Source: an uncultured Paenibacillaceae bacterium (GTDB lineage Bacteria > Bacillota > Bacilli > Paenibacillales > K13). Taken from it: 64,000 nucleotides of DNA. A model generated the notes under the pieces. That model was given only the letters and a program-made list of their open reading frames with translations, ran no database searches and was not told where the DNA came from. Positions within the stretch are counted from its first letter, which is position 1. Each line of letters begins with the position of its first letter. Below, in pieces: positions 46,800-55,959 of the stretch. Location of the stretch: NCBI GenBank assembly GCA_913056365.1, contig CAJXLT010000002.1:310001-374000 (forward strand), given 5' to 3'. Position numbers and translations under genes: made by a program.

Positions 46800-47010
46800 C
46801 CCACAAAAGTGAAGCGAAGCTCTGTAGCGTATACCGATTACTTTTGCGGGGCCCGACAAAACGCCCACGAAAGTGAAGCGATGCTCTGTAGCGTATTCCG
46901 ATTACTTTCGCGGGGACCCATCATTCTTTACCCACAAAAGTGAAGCGAAGCTCTGTAGCGTATACCGATTACTTTTGCGGGGCCCGACAAAACACCCACG
47001 AAAGTGAAGG
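46800..47010. repeat. Array of P-family palindromic elements (three full, one cut)
   Basis: Full 52-bp copies lie at 46800-46851, 46864-46915 and 46931-46982; a truncated one starts at 46995. Copies 1 and 3 are identical and carry CAAAAGT/ACTTTTG arms; copy 2 carries CGAAAGT/ACTTTCG. Copies 1-2 and 3-4 form a 131-bp direct duplication. The array sits between the ftsZ terminator and the spoIIG promoter. Confidence 0.92.
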
Positions 47011-47013
47011 GAA

Positions 47014-47067
47014 GTAAAAAGAGAAGCTGTCCGCGATCGTCGAATGTTTCGACAATCGGGACAACTC
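47014..47067 (-). terminator. Intrinsic terminator of ftsZ
   Basis: A long stem (AG-TGTCC-GAT-GTCGA with TCGAC-ATC-GGACA-CT, small bulges) is followed by TCTCTTTTT, 40 bases past the ftsZ stop. The truncated P element begins at its T-run. Confidence 0.85.
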
Positions 47068-47106
47068 CCCTTGTAATTTTATATCTTTATTATTTAAGTT
47101 TTATTT

Positions 47107-48219
47107 TTATTCAGGGTTCTTCTTGCGATTGCGCAGGAATGTCGGGATATCCAGCTGATCGTTCGGATATTGCGTTCCGAACGGCTTCAAGTTCCCTACC
47201 TTGGACTCCGTATTCCCTTGCGTAGACGAGGCCGGTCTGCGAGCAGGCTGCGCATCCTCACTCTTGCGATGCTCGAAGCCAGTGGCAATAACCGTTACTT
47301 TAATCGCATCCTTCAAATCATCATCAATAATTGCGCCGAAGATCATATTGACTTCGGGATCTGCCGCAGCAGTGACGAGCTCTACCGCTTCGTTCACTTC
47401 GAACAAGCTCAAGTTCGAGCCGCCTGTAATATTCATAATCACGCCGCGCGCACCATCGATCGAAGTTTCCAACAGCGGACTCATGATCGCCTTCTTGGCT
47501 GCTTCTGATGCCCGATTCTCACCTGTGCTCTCGCCAATTCCCATCAACGCGGAGCCTCGCTCTGACATGATCGTCTTCACGTCAGCAAAATCGAGATTGA
47601 TCAAGCCTGGCACGGCGATCAGGTCGGAAATACCTTGCACCGCTTGACGCAATACGTTATCCGCTTCGCGGAATGCTTCCAGCATTGGCGTCTTCTTATC
47701 CACAATCTCCAGCAAGCGGTCATTCGGGATAATAATCAGCGTATCGACTTTCTCGCGAAGCGCTTCAATGCCTAGCTCTGCTTGCGCCGCTCGCTTGCGT
47801 CCTTCGAAGGAGAACGGACGTGTCACTACACCGACTGTCAGCGCGCCAACTTCTCTTGCAACTTCCGCAATAACAGCTGCTGCGCCAGTACCTGTACCGC
47901 CGCCCATACCTGCGGTGACGAACACCATGTCTGATCCTTGCAACGCCTCAGCAATAAATTCACGGGACTCCTCGGCTGCTTTCTTGCCGATATCCGGATT
48001 CGCTCCTGCGCCAAGCCCTCTGGTCAGCTTCTCACCAAGCTGCAACTTGGTGCCGGCCTTCGCCATATTTAACGCTTGCGCGTCAGTGTTCACCGTTATA
48101 AACTCTACGCCCTTCAATCCAAAGTCAATCATTCGGTTAACCGCATTACTGCCGCCGCCGCCGACACCTATGACTTTAATTTGGGCAAGTTGGTTGGTTT
48201 CTACATCGAATTCTAACAT
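47107..48219 (-). CDS. ftsZ: Cell division GTPase FtsZ
   Basis: A 370-residue tubulin homologue that forms the Z ring. GTP-binding GGGTGTG is at 106-112, the T7 loop NLDFADVK is intact, and the C-terminal peptide [12 protein letters not shown] binds FtsA and SepF. The intrinsically disordered linker is short (about 318-355). Start ATG 48219 with GGGGGAAG upstream; 17 bases after ftsA. Confidence 0.98.
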   Translation of the reverse strand: MLEFDVETNQLAQIKVIGVGGGGSNAVNRMIDFGLKGVEFITVNTDAQALNMAKAGTKLQLGEKLTRGLGAGANPDIGKKAAEESREFIAEALQGSDMVFVTAGMGGGTGTGAAAVIAEVAREVGALTVGVVTRPFSFEGRKRAAQAELGIEALREKVDTLIIIPNDRLLEIVDKKTPMLEAFREADNVLRQAVQGISDLIAVPGLINLDFADVKTIMSERGSALMGIGESTGENRASEAAKKAIMSPLLETSIDGARGVIMNITGGSNLSLFEVNEAVELVTAAADPEVNMIFGAIIDDDLKDAIKVTVIATGFEHRKSEDAQPARRPASSTQGNTESKVGNLKPFGTQYPNDQLDIPTFLRNRKKNPE

Positions 48220-48236
48220 AATAACCTGCTTCCCCC

Positions 48237-49478
48237 TTAGATAAACTCTTTGAACCAATTCTTGAGCTTTTGGAAAAAACCCTGCTTATCCGTGTTAGAC
48301 GTTCCCAGCTTGTTGGCGACTGATTTCTTGCCGTAACCTGAAGGACGACCCTTCAAATACTTCGTCACATACTGAATAATGCCTACCCCGTTAATATATG
48401 CTGGGTCTCTTACCCCGATAAAGTCAGGCACTGCCACCCTGACAGGAGCTTGCAGCTCTGCTTGTCCGACCGCAGCGACTCCCGGCATCGATACCGTACC
48501 GCCTGTCAGCACATACCCGCCGGCCAGATCTTGAATCTCTAGACGCTGAACCTCGGCATCGATTAGATGAAAAATCTCCTGAACGCGGGGCTCGATAATA
48601 TGAGCCAAATCTTCCTGTGTGTAGGATTTATCCGTGTTGCTGCCAATCCGAGTCACCTTGAAGGTCTGTTCAGGATCAGCATCCCCTATAATCGCACACC
48701 CGTATTTCAACTTGATCTTCTCCGCGACCTCCGTCTGTGTACGCAATCCGATCGATATATCGTTGGTGATATATTCTCCGCCGATTGGCAATGTTGATGT
48801 AGCGACCAGATTCCCTTGATCAAAGATGGAAATCGTAGTAGCGCCTGCTCCGATATCGACTAGCACGGTTCCCATGGTCCGTTCATCCTTGGAAAGTGCG
48901 AGCTGACACGATGCAAGCGAATTAAGAATCAAGCCGGAAACGTTCAAACCGGCCTTCTCCACACAACGAACCAGATTATGTACCGCCGTCTTGGCACCTG
49001 TCACAATCGTGGCTTCTACTTCCAATCGAACGCCGATCATGCCTCTCGGATCATGAATTTCTTCCAACCCGTCAACCACATATTGCTTGGGCACAACGCC
49101 GATAATCTCTCTTTCAGGCGGAAGGGCTATAACTCTGGCTGCTTGCAGCACTCGTTCAATATCTTCCTGACCTATTTCACGATTCTCATTCGATACAGCC
49201 ACAACACCATGACTGGATTGTAACGCAATGTGATTACCGCTAATACCGACATGTACGTCCGATATCGTAACCCCGACCATTCTTTCCGCATGGTCGATCG
49301 CGTTGCGTATGGATTGAACTGTCTGGTCTATGTCGACAATCGCGCCTTTGCGAATGCCTTCAGAATCTGCGGAACCAACACCGACGATATTCATCGCTCC
49401 GTTGTTGATCTCACCGATTATAACTCTTACTTTGGACGAACCAATATCCAAACTAACTAAGATGTCGTTGCCGTTCAA
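48237..49478 (-). CDS. ftsA: Cell division protein FtsA
   Basis: A 413-residue actin-fold protein that tethers FtsZ to membrane. ATPase motifs: [13 protein letters not shown] at the N-terminus, [13 protein letters not shown], and [11 protein letters not shown]; a C-terminal amphipathic helix [13 protein letters not shown] binds membrane. Start TTG 49478, preceded by GGGAGGTG. It is separated from divIB by a 258-base gap holding a SigH-like promoter. Confidence 0.97.
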   Translation of the reverse strand: MNGNDILVSLDIGSSKVRVIIGEINNGAMNIVGVGSADSEGIRKGAIVDIDQTVQSIRNAIDHAERMVGVTISDVHVGISGNHIALQSSHGVVAVSNENREIGQEDIERVLQAARVIALPPEREIIGVVPKQYVVDGLEEIHDPRGMIGVRLEVEATIVTGAKTAVHNLVRCVEKAGLNVSGLILNSLASCQLALSKDERTMGTVLVDIGAGATTISIFDQGNLVATSTLPIGGEYITNDISIGLRTQTEVAEKIKLKYGCAIIGDADPEQTFKVTRIGSNTDKSYTQEDLAHIIEPRVQEIFHLIDAEVQRLEIQDLAGGYVLTGGTVSMPGVAAVGQAELQAPVRVAVPDFIGVRDPAYINGVGIIQYVTKYLKGRPSGYGKKSVANKLGTSNTDKQGFFQKLKNWFKEFI

Positions 49479-49541
49479 CCTGTGGCACCTCCCGTTTCAA
49501 ACATCGATCAGGAACACATATATCAAAATCTTCTAGAACAT

Positions 49542-49568
49542 ATTCCACACGCTTAGTAGTTTCCCTCT
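49542..49568 (-). promoter_or_regulatory. SigH-like promoter of ftsA-ftsZ
   Basis: Minus strand AGAGGGAAA (49560-49568), 11 bases, GTGGAAT (49542-49548). This fits the SigH form RnAGGAwWW-N11-12-RnnGAAT with one mismatch. In Bacillus a SigH promoter raises ftsAZ at sporulation onset. Confidence 0.6.
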
Positions 49569-49736
49569 TTTTTCTACAATCTTTTTCGATTGTTGACAAT
49601 TTGCGCACGCCTGTAAAGCATTTCTGTACAATTATCGTACGGTTCATGCCATAAACTCAATTCTATCAAAAAAACGAACAGTTTAGTAGTCTCTTTTCAC
49701 AATGACGTGCAAATTGGTACAAAAGATGCAGATTTC

Positions 49737-50531
49737 CTATTCCTGTTCGCTTTCTTCAACGGCTTCCTCTTCCCTAGGCTCCGTATCCAGCGCATCTGAA
49801 GTGATCGCCTCCAGCATCGTAATTCGCGCTTTGTCCGTATCGTTTTCCTTCAAATTATGAACAACACCAGTCAAGTATGGAAGCTTGTCTTGCAATTTTC
49901 CAATTGTTGTAATGACTTCATATCCGCTTCGTGTATAGAGCAAGATTCGGTCGGGATAAGAAGCAGAAGGAAGATTCGGTACAATCTCAGACACGTCCAA
50001 TAGCAGCTCCTCCGGTATTTCGGCTAAAGTCGCAGTTAATTCACGTTTCAATTCCGGTTCGCCATGCCACCCGCTTAGCACCGGCTTGTCCATGTATGCC
50101 GGGTTACTCTGAATCGCCAAGTCTGCAACCGCATAGCCATTCGCTAATAATGCTGTCCACGTACCGTTCAGCAGCTGTTCATTCGCCACATGGGGATGCT
50201 CCTTCACGACGATTTCAATTTTACCAGGGAAAGTTTTGCGCACTTCTGCTTCTGCGATCGTATCCAATTGTTCGATTCGTGCTGCTAGGCTCGCCGCTTG
50301 AACCGGTATGAACTGATCTCCCTCGGCCAACTCCGACTGCTGAAGAATATCCGCATCTTCTGTGAATGTTGTCCCAGATATCTCAATGTTGGTGATTTTG
50401 CTAAGAGAGGAATGAAAGAATAGTACAATGAATAGAATAATAAAAAAAAGAAATAGTACAGCAAGCAAACGCTTGGAACCTTTGCTCCGCGCCTTCTTCT
50501 CTCTCAGAACCGGGATATTCTTGTCCATCAT
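49737..50531 (-). CDS. divIB: Division protein DivIB/FtsQ
   Basis: A 264-residue bitopic protein: short basic cytoplasmic tail, one membrane segment (about 22-42), then POTRA (SKITNIEISGTTFTEDADIL) and FtsQ/DivIB beta domain (about 115-230), and an acidic tail. It stabilises the FtsL-DivIC-FtsW-PBP complex at the septum. ATG 50531 and the adjacent ATG 50528 are both near AAGGGGGAA. Confidence 0.94.
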   Translation of the reverse strand: MMDKNIPVLREKKARSKGSKRLLAVLFLFFIILFIVLFFHSSLSKITNIEISGTTFTEDADILQQSELAEGDQFIPVQAASLAARIEQLDTIAEAEVRKTFPGKIEIVVKEHPHVANEQLLNGTWTALLANGYAVADLAIQSNPAYMDKPVLSGWHGEPELKRELTATLAEIPEELLLDVSEIVPNLPSASYPDRILLYTRSGYEVITTIGKLQDKLPYLTGVVHNLKENDTDKARITMLEAITSDALDTEPREEEAVEESEQE

Positions 50532-50674
50532 ATTCCCCCTTGCTCTACGGCCAATTCCGGCTCGCAATGGTCACATCAGCGTGCACAAGCCGCCTGTAGC
50601 TGACTTGTCTTCCATGAAGAGACTTACGCCGGAAGCCCGCGAAGTTACAGACCCGACAGTTTCGCCCGGACAAC

Positions 50675-50706
50675 CCTTCCGGAACATGCATGCATGATCC
50701 GGAAGG
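50675..50706. repeat. 32-bp near-perfect palindrome
   Basis: CCTTCCGGA, one mismatch, the self-complementary CATGCATGCATG, one mismatch, TCCGGAAGG. It lies 17 bases downstream of the murA stop, in the leader side of divIB. No T-run follows, so it is not an ordinary terminator. Confidence 0.85.
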
Positions 50707-50723
50707 AGACAGGCGACGAATGA

Positions 50724-52004
50724 TCAAGAAGAATGCTTGACCGCGGGCGCTTCTGCGAAACGTTCAATGCTGGCGCCGAGATGCTGGAAGATGCGTTCTA
50801 TTCTATCATAACCGCGATCGATATGATGAATCTGCTCCACGACTGTCGTACCTGTTGCAGCCAATCCGGCAATCACTAGGGCGGCGCCCGCACGCAAATC
50901 AGTAGCTTCCACAGTTGCGCCATACAGCCGACGTACACCGCGGATGATCGCGGTGTTCCTATCTACGCGTATGTCCGCTCCCATACGCACCAATTCATCT
51001 ACATGCTTGAATCTGCCTTCAAATACGGTTTCCTTCATTATGCTGACACCGTCTGCTAAGGATAACAATACCATAATTTGCGCCTGCATATCGGTGGGAA
51101 ACGATGGATATGGCGCAGTCACAATTCGTTCGATCGCCTTCGGCCTCGATGCACTGTTGACCGCTATCCGGTCACCATCGGTCTGCAGCCTCACACCAGT
51201 CCGCCGCAGCACATGGAGGACTGCATGCAAGTGAGCAGGGTTTACATTCTCCAGTAAGATGCTCCCTCTCGTAGCTGCAGCTGCAACCAGCAGGGTTCCA
51301 GCTACGATGCGATCTGGAATAATCGCATACCGGCACGGCTTCAATGCCTCTACGCCTTTGATCGTGATCGTATTCGTCCCCGCTCCTAGAACCTCAGCTC
51401 CCATAGCATTCAAGTAATGCTGCAGGTCTATGATTTCCGGCTCTCTAGCAGCATTGCGAAGTGTCGTGATTCCTTCTGCTGTAGCCGCAGCCATCATAAT
51501 ATTCTCCGTCGCGCCGACACTCGGAATATCCAACACAATATCCGCGCCCTTCAGACGACTCGCTTTGCATACGATTGTATCGCCATCTTCCTCGATTTGC
51601 GCGCCTAGCGCTTCCAGCCCGCGCAGATGCAAGTCGATCTTCCGCAATCCGATCGCACAACCGCCCGGTTCATATACACGTACTTGGCCGAACCGAGCGA
51701 GCAGCGGTCCCATTAGAAAAATGGACGAACGCATCTTGCTCATCAAATGCTCTGGAATATGAAATTCTCTAGCTCCGTCCGTGTTCAGCACTACCGTATC
51801 CCCGCGGAAATCAGCATCGCAGCCCAGCGCCTCCAAAATCTGTTGCATGACTCGTATATCCAACAGATTCGGAACATTGTCAATGACATGTATACCTTTT
51901 GCCATAATGCTTGCAGCCAAAATGGGTAAAGCGGCGTTCTTCGCTCCATCGATTCGCACGGTTCCCTGCAAAGGTTTCCCGCCTTCGATCACCAGTTTTT
52001 CCAA
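50724..52004 (-). CDS. murA: UDP-N-acetylglucosamine 1-carboxyvinyltransferase
   Basis: A 426-residue enzyme (EC 2.5.1.7) transferring enolpyruvate to UDP-GlcNAc, the first committed step of peptidoglycan synthesis. Cys116 in EPGGCAIGLRKID is the fosfomycin target, and Lys22-Asn23 (DGAKNAALP) are conserved. Gram-positive bacteria often have two paralogues; this one sits in the dcw cluster between murB and divIB. ATG 52004; murB ends 15 bases upstream. Confidence 0.97.
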   Translation of the reverse strand: MEKLVIEGGKPLQGTVRIDGAKNAALPILAASIMAKGIHVIDNVPNLLDIRVMQQILEALGCDADFRGDTVVLNTDGAREFHIPEHLMSKMRSSIFLMGPLLARFGQVRVYEPGGCAIGLRKIDLHLRGLEALGAQIEEDGDTIVCKASRLKGADIVLDIPSVGATENIMMAAATAEGITTLRNAAREPEIIDLQHYLNAMGAEVLGAGTNTITIKGVEALKPCRYAIIPDRIVAGTLLVAAAATRGSILLENVNPAHLHAVLHVLRRTGVRLQTDGDRIAVNSASRPKAIERIVTAPYPSFPTDMQAQIMVLLSLADGVSIMKETVFEGRFKHVDELVRMGADIRVDRNTAIIRGVRRLYGATVEATDLRAGAALVIAGLAATGTTVVEQIHHIDRGYDRIERIFQHLGASIERFAEAPAVKHSS

Positions 52005-52019
52005 TGTTTCACCTCCGAG

Positions 52020-52925
52020 TTAACGCTCACCCACAAACAACACCTCTGGAATCAATTCAACCTGTGTCTTTTCCTTCACGGTGTGTTGAATTTTACGGAT
52101 CAGGGTGATCACGTCCTCTGCAGTGGCGTTCCCCGTGTTTACAATAAAATTAGCGTGTTGGACGGAAACTTCTGCGCCTCCGACTCGCGTGCCTTTCAGC
52201 CCAGCATCCTCAATGAGCTTAGCAGCAAAATGCTGATCCGGATTCCGAAAGACGCTTCCCGCGCAAGCCATCTGTAACGGCTGTGTTCGAAGCCGCCTGT
52301 CCTTGAAGGAAGCCATGGCAGCCGCGATCTCCTTGCGATCTCCAGGCGCCAGCTTAAATACAGCTTCGGTTACGATTCCAGGTTGATCATGCAAACGCGA
52401 ATATCTGTAGGCGAACTGGAAGTCCTCCTTGTCCATGTTGACCCGTTCTCCTTGATCGGTCACCACTTCAGCGGACTGCAATATGCGCGACACATCTGAA
52501 CCATGAGCTCCTGCATTCATATAGACGGCTCCTCCTACCGTTCCCGGTATTCCGCCGGCATACTCCAAGCCGGTCAGTCCTTGCTTACCGGTCATCACAG
52601 AAAGCTTGATGAACGAATAAGAACCGCCGGCATAGACAAGATCACCTTCGAACCGCAGCTGCTCAAATGCCGGACCAAGCTTGATGACTGCGCCTCTGAC
52701 CCCTTTGTCAGATACGAGCAGATTAGAGCCGCGTCCAAGCTGCATCCACGGCGTCTTGTGCTTGTGCAGAATGCGCATGGTCTCAGCCAGCTCGTCTTTT
52801 CCATCGGGCATGATCAGCACATCAGCAGGACCGCCGATCTTCCATGTCGTATACTCAGCTAGCGGCTCTTGCTCCAGCACTTTGCCGATGCGCGCTTCCT
52901 TGAGCTCGGTGATGCATGCGTTCAT
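52020..52925 (-). CDS. murB: UDP-N-acetylmuramate dehydrogenase
   Basis: A 301-residue FAD enzyme (EC 1.3.1.98) reducing enolpyruvyl-UDP-GlcNAc to UDP-MurNAc. FAD motifs KIGGPADVLIMP and LGRGSNLLVSD, the catalytic serine in CAGSVFRNP and the C-terminal glutamate in LIPEVLFVGE place it in the type II (Gram-positive) group. ATG 52925 is preceded by AAGGAGG. Together with MurA it completes UDP-MurNAc synthesis within two adjacent genes. Confidence 0.97.
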   Translation of the reverse strand: MNACITELKEARIGKVLEQEPLAEYTTWKIGGPADVLIMPDGKDELAETMRILHKHKTPWMQLGRGSNLLVSDKGVRGAVIKLGPAFEQLRFEGDLVYAGGSYSFIKLSVMTGKQGLTGLEYAGGIPGTVGGAVYMNAGAHGSDVSRILQSAEVVTDQGERVNMDKEDFQFAYRYSRLHDQPGIVTEAVFKLAPGDRKEIAAAMASFKDRRLRTQPLQMACAGSVFRNPDQHFAAKLIEDAGLKGTRVGGAEVSVQHANFIVNTGNATAEDVITLIRKIQHTVKEKTQVELIPEVLFVGER

Positions 52926-52975
52926 GAAGGAACCTCCTTGTAGAACCAGGATACTTACTAGGTTAGATAGTCACT

Positions 52976-53018
52976 GGTGCGAATGAATGGCTCTTTCTTT
53001 TGCCGATTCATTCGCACC
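52976..53018. repeat. Single hairpin element, GGTGCGAATGAA type
   Basis: GGTGCGAATGAA (52976-52987) pairs perfectly with TTCATTCGCACC (53007-53018) around a 19-base loop. It is a better-paired relative of the B units in the array at 53341-53606. Confidence 0.9.
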
Positions 53019-53082
53019 GGGGGTCCAGCGGATAAGCCACATTGGCACATCGCTCGACCGTTGGGAATAGCTAAGGCGACAA

Positions 53083-53282
53083 GTTACTCTCTAACGGAAA
53101 TATCGGGTCGTTATTCGCCGATTTTCATCACAAATTTTATTCTAACGGAAATCTCAGCCCTTAATTTGCAAAATTAAGCCCAATCAGCCTCATTTTCATT
53201 AAATAAGGGTCCCTTGCATCCGTTAGAATTGAAATTTGCTCCAAAACAGCGAAATAAGGTCTCTGATTTCCGTTAGAGTAAC
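53083..53282. repeat. Nested palindromic element, CTAACGGAAAT family
   Basis: Outer arms: GTTACTCTCTAACGGAAAT (53083-53101) and ATTTCCGTTAGAGTAAC (53266-53282), differing by two bases. Inner arms: ATTCTAACGGA (53139-53149) and TCCGTTAGAAT (53219-53229). Spacing between outer and inner copies is about 50 bases on both sides, and a small near-palindrome (CTTAATTTGCAAAATTAAG) lies inside. The whole could fold as a cruciform. Confidence 0.88.
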
Positions 53283-53340
53283 CTGCCACCTGCGACTGAA
53301 AAGAGGAGCATTATCTGAACATGACAACTTTACAGTCGAA

Positions 53341-53606
53341 GGTTGAATGATGTTCCCATGAGACTTGGAATCGCATTTCAACCGGGGTGACGAATGTTCA
53401 CCATAAGTTTAGGGTGTTCATTCGCACCGGGGTGACGAATGCACTCCTTAATTCGGATTTCATTCGCACCGCTGGTTGAAATGTGTTCCTGTCATCGAGA
53501 GGAATCTCATTTCAACCGGGGTGACGAATAAATCCTTCCACTTCAGATTCATTCGCACCGCTGGTTGAAATGTGTTCCTGTCATCGAGAGGAATCTCATT
53601 TCAACC
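53341..53606. repeat. Tandem array of six hairpin units of two alternating types
   Basis: Type A has GGTTGAAATG/CATTTCAACC arms: 53341-53383, 53474-53517, 53563-53606. Type B has GGTGACGAAT/ATTCGCACC arms: 53386-53428, 53431-53470, 53520-53559. The order is A-B-B-A-B-A with 2-3 bases between units. The second and third A units are identical over more than 40 bases. No coding frame or spacer-like unique sequence is present. Confidence 0.92.
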
Positions 53607-53668
53607 GGATACCACAGTTTATGAACTGAAAGCTAGTGATGTGACAAAAGCCCACCAAGTGGAGCTAC

Positions 53669-54781
53669 CTACCGAACAGACTTCGCGGTGATTTCCAGCA
53701 GGTGCTGATAAATCCGTTCGGCGGAGTCAGGCTGCCCGAATTTCCTAGCTTGGCTTGCCATATGCCCGCGCCGGCTCGGGTCCTCCATCAGCTTGCGAAT
53801 CTGGTCGAATAATCGATCGCCCGTCAGCTCGCTTTCGACGATCACTTCTGCTGCTTCGCTGTGCTGCAAGCTTCGCGCATTTGCTTCTTGATGGTTGTTG
53901 GTTACATAAGGAGACGGAATCTGGATGGACGGAATGCCGAGCGCTGTAATTTCTGCCATAGACGACGCACCGGATCGCGTGACGATAAGCGAAGTCGCAG
54001 CCAGAATGTCCGGCAGGCGCTCTATATAAGGGACGACCGTCAGGTTGTCCGGCATGTCCTCCAGCTCAGCGATACGCGAAGCGGTGCCATCATAGTAGGA
54101 CTTGCCCGTAATGAACAAAAAATGAGTCCCCGGCAGCTCGCGAACGCGGCCCGCCATCTCGATCATACTATGATTGATTGACTTGGCTCCGCCACTACCG
54201 CCTACTACGACTACCAGCTTCGTATCTGCTGATAAGCCAAGGGACTTCATTCCCGCGGCAGCGTCGGCACTTGCTACCTCTGTCGCCCTTGGATTCCCCG
54301 TATACACGACACGCTTGGCCTTCGGAAACGCCGCTTCATTATCGGGGAAACTCACTGCCACCAGAGAAGCGCGTGTGCTGAGAAAGCGATTGGTCAAACC
54401 AGGTAAGGCGTTTTGTTCGTGCAATAGTGTAGGCAGGCCGAGCTTCGCAGCCGCATAGATGACCGGACCGCATACATAACCTCCGGTACCTATGACTACG
54501 TCAGGCTGAAACTGCTGAAGCAGCTTTTTGCTGCGGCTGACCGCCTTCCAAAACCGCATGATCGTACGCACATTTTCGAATGAGAGCTTGCGGCGGAAGC
54601 CTGTAATTTTCACTGATTCGAAGCGAAACCCTTCCCTCGGTACGATATCTTTCTCCAGTCCGCGTTCAGAACCTATGTATAGAAATTCACAAGAAGGATT
54701 ACGCTTCAAGCAATGTCGGGCAATCGCGAGCGCCGGATAGATGTGACCTCCGGTACCGCCGCCCGTTAGGACGATTCGCAT
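53669..54781 (-). CDS. murG: Undecaprenyl-PP-MurNAc-pentapeptide GlcNAc transferase
   Basis: A 370-residue GT28 glycosyltransferase (EC 2.4.1.227) making lipid II. The N-terminal glycine loop LTGGGTGGHIYPALAIA, VIGTGGYVCGPV, and the C-terminal UDP-GlcNAc site SGASSMAEITALGIPSI..NNHQEANA are intact. Start ATG 54781, nine bases from GAGGTG; a longer frame to 55021 would overlap spoVE. It is followed by the repeat-filled gap before murB. Confidence 0.97.
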   Translation of the reverse strand: MRIVLTGGGTGGHIYPALAIARHCLKRNPSCEFLYIGSERGLEKDIVPREGFRFESVKITGFRRKLSFENVRTIMRFWKAVSRSKKLLQQFQPDVVIGTGGYVCGPVIYAAAKLGLPTLLHEQNALPGLTNRFLSTRASLVAVSFPDNEAAFPKAKRVVYTGNPRATEVASADAAAGMKSLGLSADTKLVVVVGGSGGAKSINHSMIEMAGRVRELPGTHFLFITGKSYYDGTASRIAELEDMPDNLTVVPYIERLPDILAATSLIVTRSGASSMAEITALGIPSIQIPSPYVTNNHQEANARSLQHSEAAEVIVESELTGDRLFDQIRKLMEDPSRRGHMASQARKFGQPDSAERIYQHLLEITAKSVR

Positions 54782-54789
54782 GAATCGAA

Positions 54790-55887
54790 TCACCTCGCAT
54801 ATCGGGATATATTCAGAAGAAGCCCTAAGGCTGTAAGCATCAAAGTAAGAGAGGAGCCTCCCGCACTGATTAGCGGTAAGGTGATTCCTGTTACCGGCAT
54901 CATACCGATGACTACACCGATATTGATGACAACCTGTACGGCAATAATCGAGGTGATACCCGCAGCAAGAAAGCTGCCGAACGTATCCGCTGCTGTCAGC
55001 GCTGTTCGATACCCTCTCCAAATCAGCAGTGTGAACAGCATTAATACCGTCATCCCGCCAAGGAAGCCTAATTCTTCTGCAATGATAGAAAAAATAAAAT
55101 CAGTTTGCGGCTCGGGCAAATAATTGTACTTCTGCCGGCTCAAGCCTAGTCCAAGACCGACAAGCTGACCGGGTCCGATCGCATACAACGACTGGATGGC
55201 CTGGTATCCTGCGCCAAGCGGATCTTGCCACGGATCGAGAAAAGCTGTTATGCGCTTCAGTCGGTATGGAGCAGCTGCAATCAAGGCGACCATCCCAGCT
55301 AATCCGGCTGCACCTAGCCATGCAATGTGAGACAGACGCGCGCCAGCTATGAAAATAACGATCATCGAAGCGCCGACAAGTACAGCGCCAGTACCGAGAT
55401 CCGGCTGAAGCATAATGAGTCCGAACGCTGCACCAACTAACGCGAGCGGCGGCAGCAGCCCCTGTGTAAAATGCGTAATCTTGCCTTGTTGTTCAGCAAG
55501 CAGCTTCGCTAAAAACAGAATCATCGCAAGCTTCATAAATTCTGAGGGCTGTATGCCCAACGAACCAATACCGAGCCAGCTTCGCGCACCGCCGCGCACA
55601 ACGCCAACGCCAGGCACTAAGACGATGACAAGCAGAGCGAAGCAAAGGATGAGCCCTGCCTTGGCGAATTTCTTCCACACCCAGTAATCCGTATTCAGCG
55701 TGAAATACATGGCGATCAAGCCGAGGGTAGCGAAGATAAGCTGACGCTTCAAGTAATAATAGGAATCCCCATAGTCGTGAAACGCAGTCACCGCACTTGC
55801 GCTGTATACCATCACAACACCAATAGCAAGCAGCGCCAACGTGGATAAGATCATAAGGAAATCTGGCGCAGTGCGACCTTTGCCCAT
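54790..55887 (-). CDS. spoVE: SEDS glycosyltransferase SpoVE/FtsW
   Basis: A 365-residue membrane protein with about ten membrane segments of the RodA/FtsW/SpoVE family, which polymerise lipid II with a partner PBP. Family motifs: MVYSASAV, GGARSWLGIG..IQPSEF, LPEPQTDFIFSIIAEELGF, PLISAGGSS. In Bacillus the dcw copy is SpoVE, which works with SpoVD on cortex; whether this copy also serves division cannot be told here. RNA start context is weak. MurG starts eight bases after its stop. Confidence 0.94.
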   Translation of the reverse strand: MGKGRTAPDFLMILSTLALLAIGVVMVYSASAVTAFHDYGDSYYYLKRQLIFATLGLIAMYFTLNTDYWVWKKFAKAGLILCFALLVIVLVPGVGVVRGGARSWLGIGSLGIQPSEFMKLAMILFLAKLLAEQQGKITHFTQGLLPPLALVGAAFGLIMLQPDLGTGAVLVGASMIVIFIAGARLSHIAWLGAAGLAGMVALIAAAPYRLKRITAFLDPWQDPLGAGYQAIQSLYAIGPGQLVGLGLGLSRQKYNYLPEPQTDFIFSIIAEELGFLGGMTVLMLFTLLIWRGYRTALTAADTFGSFLAAGITSIIAVQVVINIGVVIGMMPVTGITLPLISAGGSSLTLMLTALGLLLNISRYAR

Positions 55888-55959
55888 GCTTGCGACACCC
55901 CTTCATCTTTAATTCAGGGCAGCCGCACCTAGTGAACAGCAGAAGGCTTGGTCCCCTCA

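Noticed and set aside
49453-49647. 64-codon minus-strand frame ahead of ftsA
   Set aside because: It covers the SigH-like promoter and overlaps the ftsA start; no ribosome site or conserved pattern.
53341-53606. Hairpin array as CRISPR or as an attI/attC integron array
   Set aside because: No spacers or cassettes lie between the units, which abut with 2-3 bases, and no integrase or cas gene is present.
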